In this document: piece after piece, positions 16,257-22,355 of the stretch
Layout of the letters: each line of letters starts with the position of its first letter
How positions within the stretch are numbered: the stretch's first letter is position 1
Assembly: GCA_029567195.1 (NCBI GenBank)
Contig: JAKQLJ010000017.1
Span: 1-49,443 of the forward strand
Source: a bacterium
Lineage (GTDB): Bacteria > Patescibacteriota > Minisyncoccia > Moranbacterales > UBA2206
Length of the DNA stretch: 49,443 bases
Direction of reading: 5' to 3'
The notes under the pieces: model-generated
The model's database searches: none
The model's input: the letters and a program-made list of their open reading frames with translations, nothing else
Told to the model about the DNA's origin: nothing
Program-made: the position numbers and the translations under genes

Positions 16257-16308
16257 AAGTTTGTAAATAGTTATAAATTTTTAGAGGGAAAAACATTGGG
16301 TTTTTCCG
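16237..16308 (+). repeat. Array element copy B
   Basis: AAAACTTCGC (16237-16246), then hairpin CTCTCTAAAA...TTTTTAGAGGG (16249-16288), then a second hairpin GGAAAAAC-ATTG-GGTTTTTCC. Confidence 0.8.
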
Positions 16309-16341
16309 ATTGTCCTTTCGCTTTATTATAGGAGGCATACC

Positions 16342-16569
16342 ATGCGCGACTGCTGCTATATAATTTTCGAAACCGTCGAAGAAGGAACCACCCTCGATGG
16401 CGGCGTGGTTTTGCGGTCAAAAGGCTGCAATGGAGAAAATCATATGGATTTTCTTCATACGGTCTGTTATGACCAAGACGGGGGAGTTGAATGGTCCGAT
16501 GAGTTAGCTTATATCAATCGGGGCCGTTGTGATCATGGATGGTTTACTACATCCCGCCGTCTTTGCTGA
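16342..16569 (+). CDS. Array gene 2, hypothetical (paralogue of gene 1, possibly frameshifted)
   Basis: A 75-residue protein with a strong ribosome site (AGGAGG, seven bases upstream). It aligns with gene 1 along EEG..DGG....K.CNGE.H.DFL and CDHG. Its frame stops at 16569, but the +1 frame stays open from there to 16660 and ends AGRLKNFATL, almost the same as the C-terminus of gene 1 (AGRLENFATL). So a single-base shift near 16540-16567 has probably separated it from its original end, or programmed frameshifting is used. Function unknown. Confidence 0.6.
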   Translation: MRDCCYIIFETVEEGTTLDGGVVLRSKGCNGENHMDFLHTVCYDQDGGVEWSDELAYINRGRCDHGWFTTSRRLC

Positions 16570-16639
16570 TAACTCCTTCCCGGATGAATATCATTGTCCG
16601 GTCGCACAGCTACCAGCTGGAATGAGGGCTGGTAGATTA

Positions 16640-16703
16640 AAAAACTTCGCAACTCTCTAAGACATCTTTATTTACTAATGTGAGTCGAGATGTCTTAGAG
16701 GGG
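16640..16703 (+). repeat. Array element copy C
   Basis: AAAACTTCGC at 16641-16650, then CTCTCTAAGACATCT pairing with AGATGTCTTAGAGGGG. The inner stem differs from copy B but is fully paired. Confidence 0.8.
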
Positions 16704-17061
16704 ATTTGTTTTCCTCTTGCACTCTGCAAGATTTACCTCTGCACCATTTCTACGTCGATTATTTTTGAAGAAATAATTTAATTAGAAATGGTGCGGGGTG
16801 GGACAAAATTTTTACCTGCGAAGTTTTTATTTTGTTTAAAATCTCATCGAGATGATCTTGTGGAGTCCAAGAGGGAAGCAAATTATTCTCGCAGTAGTTT
16901 TGCTAGTTTCTTCAGAGTAAAAAACTAGCCTACGGCGTAGCTGAAACGTCGTGGAACACGGAATTATTTCGTGGCCGGAAAGATTTCGGGTTTCCTGGGA
17001 ACCTACTTATCTTTTCAGCAAGGATCAGAGAAGGGGAGAACTGGTCTAAATCAGCGATTAT
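16704..17061. other. Gene-free structured stretch inside the array
   Basis: No convincing gene: a 41-codon frame from ATG 16788 lacks a ribosome site. It contains an 11-pair hairpin (GCACCATTTCT / AGAAATGGTGC, 16741-16794) and, at 16818-16830, GCGAAGTTTTTAT. That sequence is the exact complement of the ATAAAAACTTCGC motif of array elements E and G. It may be an RNA that pairs with the elements. Confidence 0.5.
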
Positions 17062-17114
17062 AAACTTCGCTTCCCTTAAAAAATTTTTATTTGAAAAGAA
17101 ATTTTTTAAGGGAA
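17062..17114 (+). repeat. Array element copy D
   Basis: AAACTTCGC, then CTTCCCTTAAAAAATTT...AAATTTTTTAAGGGAA. The outer arms differ from the CTCTCT type yet keep the pairing. Confidence 0.75.
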
Positions 17115-17151
17115 ATAAAAACTAAAACAATCAGACTGCCGTGGAGGGGTT

Positions 17152-17343
17152 ATGGCAGATCAAATCATTCGTATTTCCGGCCAGTATCGTACTTACTCTT
17201 GGACAAGAGGTCTTGCACCTCAACGTCCGGTGCGGTCGCTGGAAGAAGAGGCTCGGAGAAATCCGCAGGCCGTTATCTTCCGCCTTCTCAATGAGGGTCG
17301 TGAAGATGAGGCTGAGAATTTTTTCCAACGCTTCGTCCAGTAA
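17152..17343 (+). CDS. Array gene 3, hypothetical 63-residue protein
   Basis: ATG 17152 follows GTGGAGGGGTT, a good ribosome site. The protein is basic and helical in its second half (SLEEEARRNPQAVIFRLLNEGREDEAENFFQRFVQ). Three overlapping frames in the track (17131-17349 minus, 17141-17443 plus and 17220-17432 minus) have no such site and are taken as shadows. About 115 non-coding bases with a GC-rich hairpin follow before the next element. Function unknown. Confidence 0.55.
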   Translation: MADQIIRISGQYRTYSWTRGLAPQRPVRSLEEEARRNPQAVIFRLLNEGREDEAENFFQRFVQ

Positions 17344-17457
17344 GGCCACTGCTTATCCCATAGCAGAATATAAAATGGGCGTAATACTCCGGGGAAGCAC
17401 CGGGGCGCGAGATGCCTGTCTCCCGCGTACAATCAAGTTTTAGCGGACAGGAAAAAT

Positions 17458-17518
17458 GAGAGTGATAAAAACTTCGCACTCTCTAAAAGATTATTTTTCT
17501 AAGTAATTTTTTAGAGGG
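17458..17518 (+). repeat. Array element copy E
   Basis: Two overlapping hairpins: GAGAGTG-[ATAAAAACTTCG]-CACTCTC (17458-17483), and CTCTCTAAAAGATTA...TAATTTTTTAGAGGG (17479-17518). They share CTCTC and cannot form together. Confidence 0.8.
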
Positions 17519-17520
17519 AA

Positions 17521-17550
17521 AAAACTTCGCAAATGATTTGCGGGGTTTTT
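17521..17550 (+). terminator. Terminator-like hairpin after copy E
   Basis: AAAAC..CGCAAAT / ATTTGCG..GTTTTT; it starts with a further AAAACTTCGC. Confidence 0.5.
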
Positions 17551-17649
17551 CATTCCAAAACAATTTAAAGGGAGTGAGACATGCCAATTATCGAACGTTA
17601 TGGAGAAAGAACACCGTGGCTGGAATCCAAGCATATAGAGGAGGAAAAA

Positions 17650-17982
17650 ATGAAAAAAGTGTTGTGGTTTTCAAGGCATGAGTTGTCTCCGGAGCAGTTG
17701 GCCGATCTCAAGCGGATTTTTGGGGAGGTTGAAGTAAATCAGATCAACCAAACCATCAATCACGCCTCTGAGATCAAGGCAGACATCGAAGCAGCCGATG
17801 TTATCGCCATTGTCGCCCCGCTGCCTCTCCAGCAGGAATTCTTGCAACTGTCTGGAGTGAAGCCTGTAATATTCTGCAAGAACGCCCGTATTGTCGACCC
17901 GGTGGACAATACTAAGGTAACGTTCCAGCACACCGGGTGGTTCCGGATTAAGGAGATAAAAGTGGTTTTTGAGCCGCTCTAA
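17650..17982 (+). CDS. Array gene 4, hypothetical protein with Rossmann-like pattern
   Basis: 110 residues from ATG 17650, which has a strong GGAGG five bases upstream. An in-frame upstream start (ATG 17581, own AAAGGGAG) would add 23 residues, so two products or a leader are possible. The sequence alternates strands and helices: KKVLWFSRHELSPEQLADLKRIFG, then ADVIAIVAPLPLQQEF, then KPVIFCKNARI and GWFRIKEIKVVFEPL. This recalls small phage or plasmid proteins of unknown role. No catalytic motif is visible. Confidence 0.65.
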   Translation: MKKVLWFSRHELSPEQLADLKRIFGEVEVNQINQTINHASEIKADIEAADVIAIVAPLPLQQEFLQLSGVKPVIFCKNARIVDPVDNTKVTFQHTGWFRIKEIKVVFEPL

Positions 17983-18001
17983 TCCTGAAACGGACCAAGA
18001 C

Positions 18002-18064
18002 GGAGAGTGTAAAAACTTCGCTCTCCTATAAAAATATTCTTTGAGAAGAATATTTTTATAGGAG
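18002..18064 (+). repeat. Array element copy F
   Basis: GGAGAG-[TGTAAAAACTTCG]-CTCTCC, then a perfect 19-pair stem CTCCTATAAAAATATTCTT / AAGAATATTTTTATAGGAG with a TGAG loop. Confidence 0.85.
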
Positions 18065-18073
18065 CAGTGGGAT

Positions 18074-18379
18074 ATGGCAGTGGTTTCCACGCATACCCGT
18101 GGTGAGAGATCAAAAAAAGAGGCACACATGCCAGTTTATGAAGGTGGTGATATTCCGATGAATCATTGTGAACAAAACGAAGAACCCAAAAATAAGGAAA
18201 AAGAAATGGAAGAAAAAAAGAGTTCATTGCTGGTAATTAGAGGAATTGTTGTAGTTGCAGAGAGTGGCCGCGGTGCCGAGGAACTTATGCAGTCGGCACT
18301 CGTGCGTTTGGCAAAAATCTTAACAGAAGGAGAAAGGAATGAAAAAGAAAAAAGTTCTCAAGCCCCGCCTCCCGCGTGA
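18074..18379 (+). CDS. Array gene 5, hypothetical 101-residue protein
   Basis: Starts ten bases after AGGAG, which is itself the 3' arm of element F, so folding of that hairpin would hide the ribosome site. The first 50 residues are charged and disordered; the middle SSLLVIRGIVVVAESGRGAEELMQSALVRLAKILTEG looks like a strand and amphipathic helix. Two later in-frame starts (18128 and 18160) are possible. The end overlaps a 43-codon gene in another frame. Function unknown. Confidence 0.5.
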   Translation: MAVVSTHTRGERSKKEAHMPVYEGGDIPMNHCEQNEEPKNKEKEMEEKKSSLLVIRGIVVVAESGRGAEELMQSALVRLAKILTEGERNEKEKSSQAPPPA

Positions 18380-18470
18380 GGCGCAGGAAGTGCTTCGCCA
18401 CCGCGGCGGAGCACATAGCCAGAACGGATACGACCACGCCAAAGAAAGGAGAAAGAATAAGGTGCGGTGA
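18339..18470 (+). CDS. Array gene 6, very basic 43-residue protein
   Basis: Too short for the ORF track. ATG 18339 has AAGGAG just upstream (AGAAGGAGAAAGG). It encodes MKKKKVLKPRLPREAQ followed by LRHRGGAHSQNGYDHAKERR, rich in Arg, Lys and His. A GGAH..Y..(K/R) layout is seen in small basic phage and plasmid proteins, but this is a loose likeness. It overlaps gene 5 by 41 bases, which argues for coupled translation. It may bind nucleic acid. Confidence 0.5.
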   Translation: MKKKKVLKPRLPREAQEVLRHRGGAHSQNGYDHAKERRKNKVR

Positions 18471-18478
18471 AGAAAGTG

Positions 18479-18553
18479 GAGGGCACAATAAAAACTTCGC
18501 GCTCTCTAAAAGATAATATCAAAATAAAAATGATTAATATTATTTTTTAGAGG
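18479..18553 (+). repeat. Array element copy G
   Basis: GAGGGC-[ACAATAAAAACTTCGC]-GCTCTC, then CTCTCTAAAAGATAATATCA...TGATTAATATTATTTTTTAGAGGG. Confidence 0.8.
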
Positions 18554-18599
18554 GAAAATATTTCATCAATTAACAACGAAAACGTAAAAGGAGAGAAGC

Positions 18600-18671
18600 A
18601 TGTATACGGTAAAAGACAATGGGTTGCGTCACGGATTGCTTCATAATTCCGGTCAAGGACAACTGATTTAG
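18600..18671 (+). CDS. Array gene 7, 23-residue peptide
   Basis: ATG 18600 with AAAGGAG six bases upstream encodes MYTVKDNGLRHGLLHNSGQGQLI. Its stop lies three bases before ATG 18675, so it may act as a translated leader for gene 8 rather than as a functional peptide. Confidence 0.4.
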   Translation: MYTVKDNGLRHGLLHNSGQGQLI

Positions 18672-18674
18672 GAA

Positions 18675-19136
18675 ATGGAAGAAAAGTTCATGAATACTGG
18701 CGAGGAACAAGTTTTCATAACGCACATTGAAGAATCCGAGGGTTTTATGGAACCTAAAGACATTTACGAGGTGACTTGCACCCTTAAAGTACGGGATGAA
18801 GTGAATAGGGTGGGTTATTGGACATATCGGAAAAACAAATTTACTAACAGGAGGCAAGCCATGAGATTCAAAGGTAATCCGTTCCAAAAGACCAGCTACA
18901 ACGATTCAAAAACTCCCCGTAATCTACTCGAAGTTGTTGCTGTTGCCGCTCGTGATCTCAAGCTCGATCTGGTTAATGGTTGCTGTCACAACATCTGGCT
19001 AGAAGCTCGCTCTCGCTCTGCCGAAAGGCGCATCCTCGCTCATGCTGAAACTCTCTCGGAAAAAGATCCTCGCATTCTCGCTACAGTTGAGTCGTTCAAA
19101 ATCGCTCTCCGCTCATATGTTTGTTCCTTCCGTTAA
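18675..19136 (+). CDS. Array gene 8, hypothetical 153-residue protein, possibly two products
   Basis: ATG 18675 has no ribosome site but sits three bases after the stop of gene 7, consistent with coupling. Residues 1-60 contain EPKDIYEVTCTLKVRDEVNRVGYWTYRKNKF. An internal ATG at 18861 has AGGAGG seven bases upstream and would give a separate 91-residue helical, Arg-rich protein (MRFKGNPFQKTSYNDSKTPRN..., with a C-C-H-N segment). Several array genes show this pattern of an in-frame leader followed by an internal ribosome site. Function unknown. Confidence 0.5.
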   Translation: MEEKFMNTGEEQVFITHIEESEGFMEPKDIYEVTCTLKVRDEVNRVGYWTYRKNKFTNRRQAMRFKGNPFQKTSYNDSKTPRNLLEVVAVAARDLKLDLVNGCCHNIWLEARSRSAERRILAHAETLSEKDPRILATVESFKIALRSYVCSFR

Positions 19137-19202
19137 TTCACCTCAAAGGCTTATGCTTGAGCCTAGTAATAGAATCAAGCAACGTGAAAAAATTTCGCAA
19201 TC

Positions 19203-19255
19203 AAAAAACTTCGTGCTCTCTAAAATAATTTTTATTTAAGAATTATTTTAGAGGG
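19203..19255 (+). repeat. Array element copy H (last)
   Basis: AAAAAACTTCG, then CTCTCTAAAATAATT...AATTATTTTAGAGGG. It closes the array. Confidence 0.8.
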
Positions 19256-19325
19256 AATTTGAAAAAACAACCGAAGTCTATGTTCAAATTTTTTTTGGGG
19301 CCAATTAGATAAAATATTTTTATAA

Positions 19326-19358
19326 AAAAATCGCCAAAAGTTTCTTATTTGGCGATTT
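19326..19358. terminator. Terminator after the array
   Basis: AAAATCGCCAAA / TTTGGCGATTTT stem with A- and T-runs on the two sides. Confidence 0.75.
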
Positions 19359-19360
19359 TG

Positions 19361-19369
19361 TGTTATAAT
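19361..19369 (+). promoter_or_regulatory. Extended -10 of the ECF-S-like gene
   Basis: TGTTATAAT (TGN plus TATAAT) ends seven bases before ATG 19377; the message is probably leaderless. Confidence 0.6.
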
Positions 19370-19376
19370 AAAACAA

Positions 19377-20039
19377 ATGAAAAAAAGTAAAAATAAAAAT
19401 ATGAAAAAAAATAAAAAAGATATAAGTGTCGGCCTTTTTTATCCATGGAAAATTTTTCTGATTTTTTCTATCGCTTTTTTAAACCTGCTTACTTATTTTT
19501 TAGTTCTTCATTTTAAAATCCCGCTTTTTCTTGATACTTGGGCGACGGCCTTAGGAACGCTTCTTGGCGGTCTTCCGGTCGGAATTATCGGAGGTGTCCT
19601 GTATAACGTGGTTTTGTCTTCTGTAACCGGAGGTCCGGTTTCCATTATCTGGGCGCTATCCAGCATTCTTATAGCGATAATGACCTGGGTTTTCTGGGAA
19701 AGGGGATGGATGGATATTAAAAAACCAAAAATGGTTTTAGTTTCAGGGCTTATTACCGGATTTTTTAACGGCATGCTTACTCTTCTCATCAGCTTTGCTT
19801 TTTTTGACGGACTGCCTACTTTTGAGCCAACGGCGGTGATTTGGGAAAAATGTTATAATCTTTTCGGCGGTAATATCGTGGCAGCCGGACTTTTTGAGCA
19901 TATGGGGGTGGAAATTGTCGATAAAACCTTGGTTTTTTTCATTGCCGCGTTTTTGCTTGATCTTCTAACAAGAAACAGAAAAAAAAGAAAAAACAAAAAA
20001 CCTGCCTTGATCAAGAAAAAAGCGCTCCGGAAGAAGTAG
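19377..20039 (+). CDS. ECF transporter S-component-like membrane protein
   Basis: 220 residues with basic ends and five to six membrane helices. The segment FLDTWATALGTLLGGLPVGIIGGVLYNVV and a later LVSGLITGFFNGML resemble substrate-binding S components of energy-coupling factor importers (vitamins, cobalt and similar), and also membrane sensor domains with that fold. No ECF ATPase or T component is in the window, so it would need a shared module, and the substrate is unknown. It has its own promoter and terminators on both sides. Confidence 0.6.
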   Translation: MKKSKNKNMKKNKKDISVGLFYPWKIFLIFSIAFLNLLTYFLVLHFKIPLFLDTWATALGTLLGGLPVGIIGGVLYNVVLSSVTGGPVSIIWALSSILIAIMTWVFWERGWMDIKKPKMVLVSGLITGFFNGMLTLLISFAFFDGLPTFEPTAVIWEKCYNLFGGNIVAAGLFEHMGVEIVDKTLVFFIAAFLLDLLTRNRKKRKNKKPALIKKKALRKK

Positions 20040-20069
20040 TTTATTTTTGTAAAATTTTTTTGTGTGCCA

Positions 20070-20102
20070 TAAACGCGTCTTTTTTTGAGCGCGTTTTAAT
20101 TT
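20070..20102 (+). terminator. Terminator after ECF-S-like gene
   Basis: AAACGCG / CGCGTTT stem followed by TAATTTATT. Confidence 0.6.
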
Positions 20103-20112
20103 ATTGGCTGTC

Positions 20113-20141
20113 TTGACAAAATCTTTTTTTCATCTTAAATT
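20113..20141 (+). promoter_or_regulatory. Promoter of the MlaC-like gene
   Basis: TTGACA, 17 bases, TAAATT. Confidence 0.55.
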
Positions 20142-20208
20142 AACAGGAAAGCGTTTTGAGGCGTCAAGTTAATTTATCCCGTTATAAACCAAAGGAGGAG
20201 GGTAGCTA

Positions 20209-20850
20209 ATGAAATCGGGATTTTTTATTTTTCTGTCTTTCATCGCGCTTGTTTTTTTGACAGTTCCTTCAAATGTGGTTGCGCAAAGCGCTGTTCAAGG
20301 TCCAAAAGAAGTAGTGGCGGCGGCATCAAGCGAATTTATTTCAGTCATGGAAAAGAACATTTCCCAAAAGGAAAAGAAAGCGGAATTGGGATGGCTAGTC
20401 GACCAATATTTCGACTTGGTGGAAATGGGAAGGAGATCTTTGGGTCCGGTTTTTAAGCGGATAGGGGAAAAAGAACGCTCCCGTTTTCTAGATTTATTCC
20501 CTAAGGCTTTTTCCAAAACCAACGATTTTGTCAAAAAGATATTCGATTTTCAGGATGAAAAAATACGAATAATCAAGGAAGAAACAAAAGACAATGTAGC
20601 GGTGGTTTATACAAATGTCATAGGCAGCCGGATGAAGGATGATGGCGTAAGCGTGAACTACCGGCTTATTCTGAAAGATGGAAAGTGGAAGATTTACGAC
20701 ATTCTCATTGAAGACATCAATTGGAGCTGCATTTTGTCGTATAAGGATGAATTTTCAATAGGAGAGAGAATAAGAGGCGATTCGATCTCCGGCCTGCTGG
20801 CGTATCTGGAAGAAAAAATAAACAAGGAAGAGCAATCTCTTTCGAACTAA
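20209..20850 (+). CDS. Exported MlaC/Ttg2D-like protein
   Basis: 213 residues with an N-terminal signal peptide (GFFIFLSFIALVFLTVPSNVVAQ). The rest follows the MlaC pattern: helical N-part (ELGWLVDQYFDLVEMGRRSLG), then VVYTNVIG and the family hallmark GKWKIYDILIEDINWSCILSYKDEFS, then a C-terminal helix. MlaC carries phospholipids between the membranes of diderm bacteria. CPR bacteria are thought to have one membrane, so its role here may differ. No other mla gene is nearby. AAAGGAGGAGGG precedes ATG 20209. Confidence 0.75.
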   Translation: MKSGFFIFLSFIALVFLTVPSNVVAQSAVQGPKEVVAAASSEFISVMEKNISQKEKKAELGWLVDQYFDLVEMGRRSLGPVFKRIGEKERSRFLDLFPKAFSKTNDFVKKIFDFQDEKIRIIKEETKDNVAVVYTNVIGSRMKDDGVSVNYRLILKDGKWKIYDILIEDINWSCILSYKDEFSIGERIRGDSISGLLAYLEEKINKEEQSLSN

Positions 20851-20854
20851 ATAC

Positions 20855-20884
20855 GGGAACCCCCAAAGGGGTTCCTCTTTTTCT
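20855..20884 (+). terminator. Terminator after MlaC-like gene
   Basis: GGAACCCC-CAAA-GGGGTTCC followed by TCTTTTTC. Confidence 0.8.
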
Positions 20885-20936
20885 TTTCAAAAAAATAATT
20901 TTGTTGTTATAATAAACCAGGGAAAATAAATTTTAC

Positions 20937-21007
20937 CGGGGCATAGTATACCGGTAGTACGCACCCATGGGGTGGGCGTAGACTGGGTTCGATTCCCAGT
21001 GCCCCGA
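20937..21007 (+). tRNA. tRNA-Pro (anticodon TGG)
   Basis: Acceptor CGGGGCA/TGCCCCG, loop CATGGGG with TGG, T-arm CTGGGTTCGATTCCCAG, discriminator A, no CCA. A TATAAT lies about 25 bases upstream. Confidence 0.92.
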
Positions 21008-21031
21008 CATTCTGAGGCGAGCGATTTTTTT

Positions 21032-21057
21032 GAATTCCTGCCGGCTGACGGGCAGGC
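21032..21057. repeat. CCTGCC/GGCAGG palindrome behind tRNA-Pro
   Basis: CCTGCCGGCTGACGGGCAGG; same type as those inside the tRNA fragments. Confidence 0.6.
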
Positions 21058-21170
21058 AGACAGAAATTGCCGGTATCCTGACTGGTAAAGACTTTGATAA
21101 AAGCTAAAAAATAGATTTTTTTAGTTACAGATCGAACAATAATTTTAAATATAAAATCAGTTTCAAAAGA

Positions 21171-21199
21171 CAAAAAACGGGAACCCTGATGGGTTCCCT
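21171..21199 (-). terminator. Terminator of the 95-residue gene
   Basis: Minus-strand GGGAACCC-ATCA-GGGTTCCC followed by GTTTTTTG; it begins inside the stop codon. Confidence 0.8.
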
Positions 21200-21485
21200 A
21201 GTCTTCGGTATAAGGAAGATGTTTTCTCTCGTGAGCTCTTGATTGAGCTATGAGAGATCGGAGAAGTTTCCGAGAAAAAACCGGCTTGGTTTTTTCCACA
21301 ACAAATCCTTCATTTTGCAGCGCTTTTTTTACCGCGCGGCTATAAGGTTTGTAACTGTCATTTTCCAAATTTACCTCTCTGGCGGCGGCGCAGAAAGCTG
21401 TGTAAAATTCGGCTTCTTTATGGGGCCTGCCCGCTTCTCCTAAAATTTCTTTTGTTCTTGCGGTCAATCCTTCTAAGTTGGCCAT
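21198..21485 (-). CDS. Hypothetical 95-residue protein
   Basis: A soluble, charged, mostly helical protein (MANLEGLTARTKEILGEAGRPHKEAEFYTAFCAAAREVN...). It has an excellent ribosome site (AAAGGAGGG, six bases upstream), its own promoter (21543-21571) and a terminator that begins at the stop codon, so it is a single-gene unit that is probably well expressed. The family is not recognised. The RAVKKALQNEGFVVEKTKPVFSRKLLRSLI segment could be a small winged-helix domain, but this is a guess. Confidence 0.7.
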   Translation of the reverse strand: MANLEGLTARTKEILGEAGRPHKEAEFYTAFCAAAREVNLENDSYKPYSRAVKKALQNEGFVVEKTKPVFSRKLLRSLIAQSRAHERKHLPYTED

Positions 21486-21542
21486 TTTTCCCTCCTTTTA
21501 GGGAAAAAAAGGTTAATAATAAGGAACTGATACTAACTTAAT

Positions 21543-21571
21543 ATTATAGCACGATTTATCCTATTTTGCAA
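21543..21571 (-). promoter_or_regulatory. Promoter of the 95-residue gene
   Basis: Minus strand: TTGCAA, 17-base spacer ending TGC, TATAAT. Confidence 0.7.
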
Positions 21572-21577
21572 GTGCCA

Positions 21578-22345
21578 TCAACTGTCCATTTCTTGTCTGG
21601 CTATCACCACGCTCAATACCGATGAAGCGCCGTGGAATTTTAAAACTTTTCCGCACTCAAACATAGTGGCGCCGGTGGTAGAAATATCATCCACCAGAAG
21701 CACTTTTTTATCTTTCAAAATATTTTTTTCCGTATTTTTCTCATTAAAACGGAACATATTTTTGATATTTTTCTTGCGTTCCTGATAGTTTTTTATTTTC
21801 ATCTGAGGCGAAGTATGTTTTTTTCTTTCCAAAACATCGGAAAAAACGGGAATAGAAAAGCCTGGTGCAAGGTTCTGGCTGATGAAACGGGATAAAAGTT
21901 CCGCCTGATTGAACCCCCGCCAGCGCAATCGCCTTTTATGAAGGGGGACGGGGATGATGGCATCGGGAAGAGGCAGGTTATTTTTGAGGATAGCTGAGAC
22001 AAGAATTTTTCCCAATGTCTGGGAAAGCTCGCTGATGAAATTATATTTATAAGCATAAACCAAGCGGGAAATATTGTTTTCCTTATATTTGGTGGCGCAT
22101 ATCAGGGCGTCAATGGGAATGATAATGCTTTTGGCTAAAAATAATTGGCGGCATTTTTGGCAAAGGCGGCCGCTGTCGGTTATTTCTTTTTCACAATAAG
22201 GGCAGACCTGAAAATCGAGAAGAACTATTTTTTCATTGCATTCCGGACATAACCACTCCGAACCTTTCCTGCAAAAAAGACAGGAAACGGGGAAGAGCGT
22301 GTCCAGAATTAACTTTTTAACAGGTTTTGCAATTAAAAATTCGAT
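21578..22345 (-). CDS. comF: ComF family phosphoribosyltransferase-like competence protein
   Basis: The track gives only 161 residues from TTG 22063, but the same frame is open for about 95 more codons upstream, and these encode the expected ComF zinc part: CLFC, CPEC, CPYC and CQKC. The C-terminal half has the PRTase pattern PVPLHKRRLRWRGFNQAELL and the PRPP loop VLLVDDISTTGATM. ComF helps single-stranded DNA enter the cell in transformation, which fits the nearby pilus locus. No ATG, GTG or TTG exists between the frame's upstream stop (22360) and 22063. The start at ATC 22345 is a placeholder; a rare start codon or an assembly error is possible. It directly follows clpC. Confidence 0.8.
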   Translation of the reverse strand: MEFLIAKPVKKLILDTLFPVSCLFCRKGSEWLCPECNEKIVLLDFQVCPYCEKEITDSGRLCQKCRQLFLAKSIIIPIDALICATKYKENNISRLVYAYKYNFISELSQTLGKILVSAILKNNLPLPDAIIPVPLHKRRLRWRGFNQAELLSRFISQNLAPGFSIPVFSDVLERKKHTSPQMKIKNYQERKKNIKNMFRFNEKNTEKNILKDKKVLLVDDISTTGATMFECGKVLKFHGASSVLSVVIARQEMDS

Positions 22346-22355
22346 AAGATTAAAA

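Noticed and set aside
16788-16913. 41-codon ORF in the gene-free part of the array
   Set aside because: No ribosome site, overlaps the strong hairpin and the antisense motif; composition does not look coding.
17131-17479. Overlapping ORFs in four frames around array gene 3
   Set aside because: Only the 17152 frame has a ribosome site; the others are by-products of GC-richer DNA.
15628-19255. True integron cassette array
   Set aside because: The elements look attC-like only in outline: RYYYAAC/GTTRRRY core sites are not evident and no integron integrase is in the window. RNA-level roles are at least as likely.
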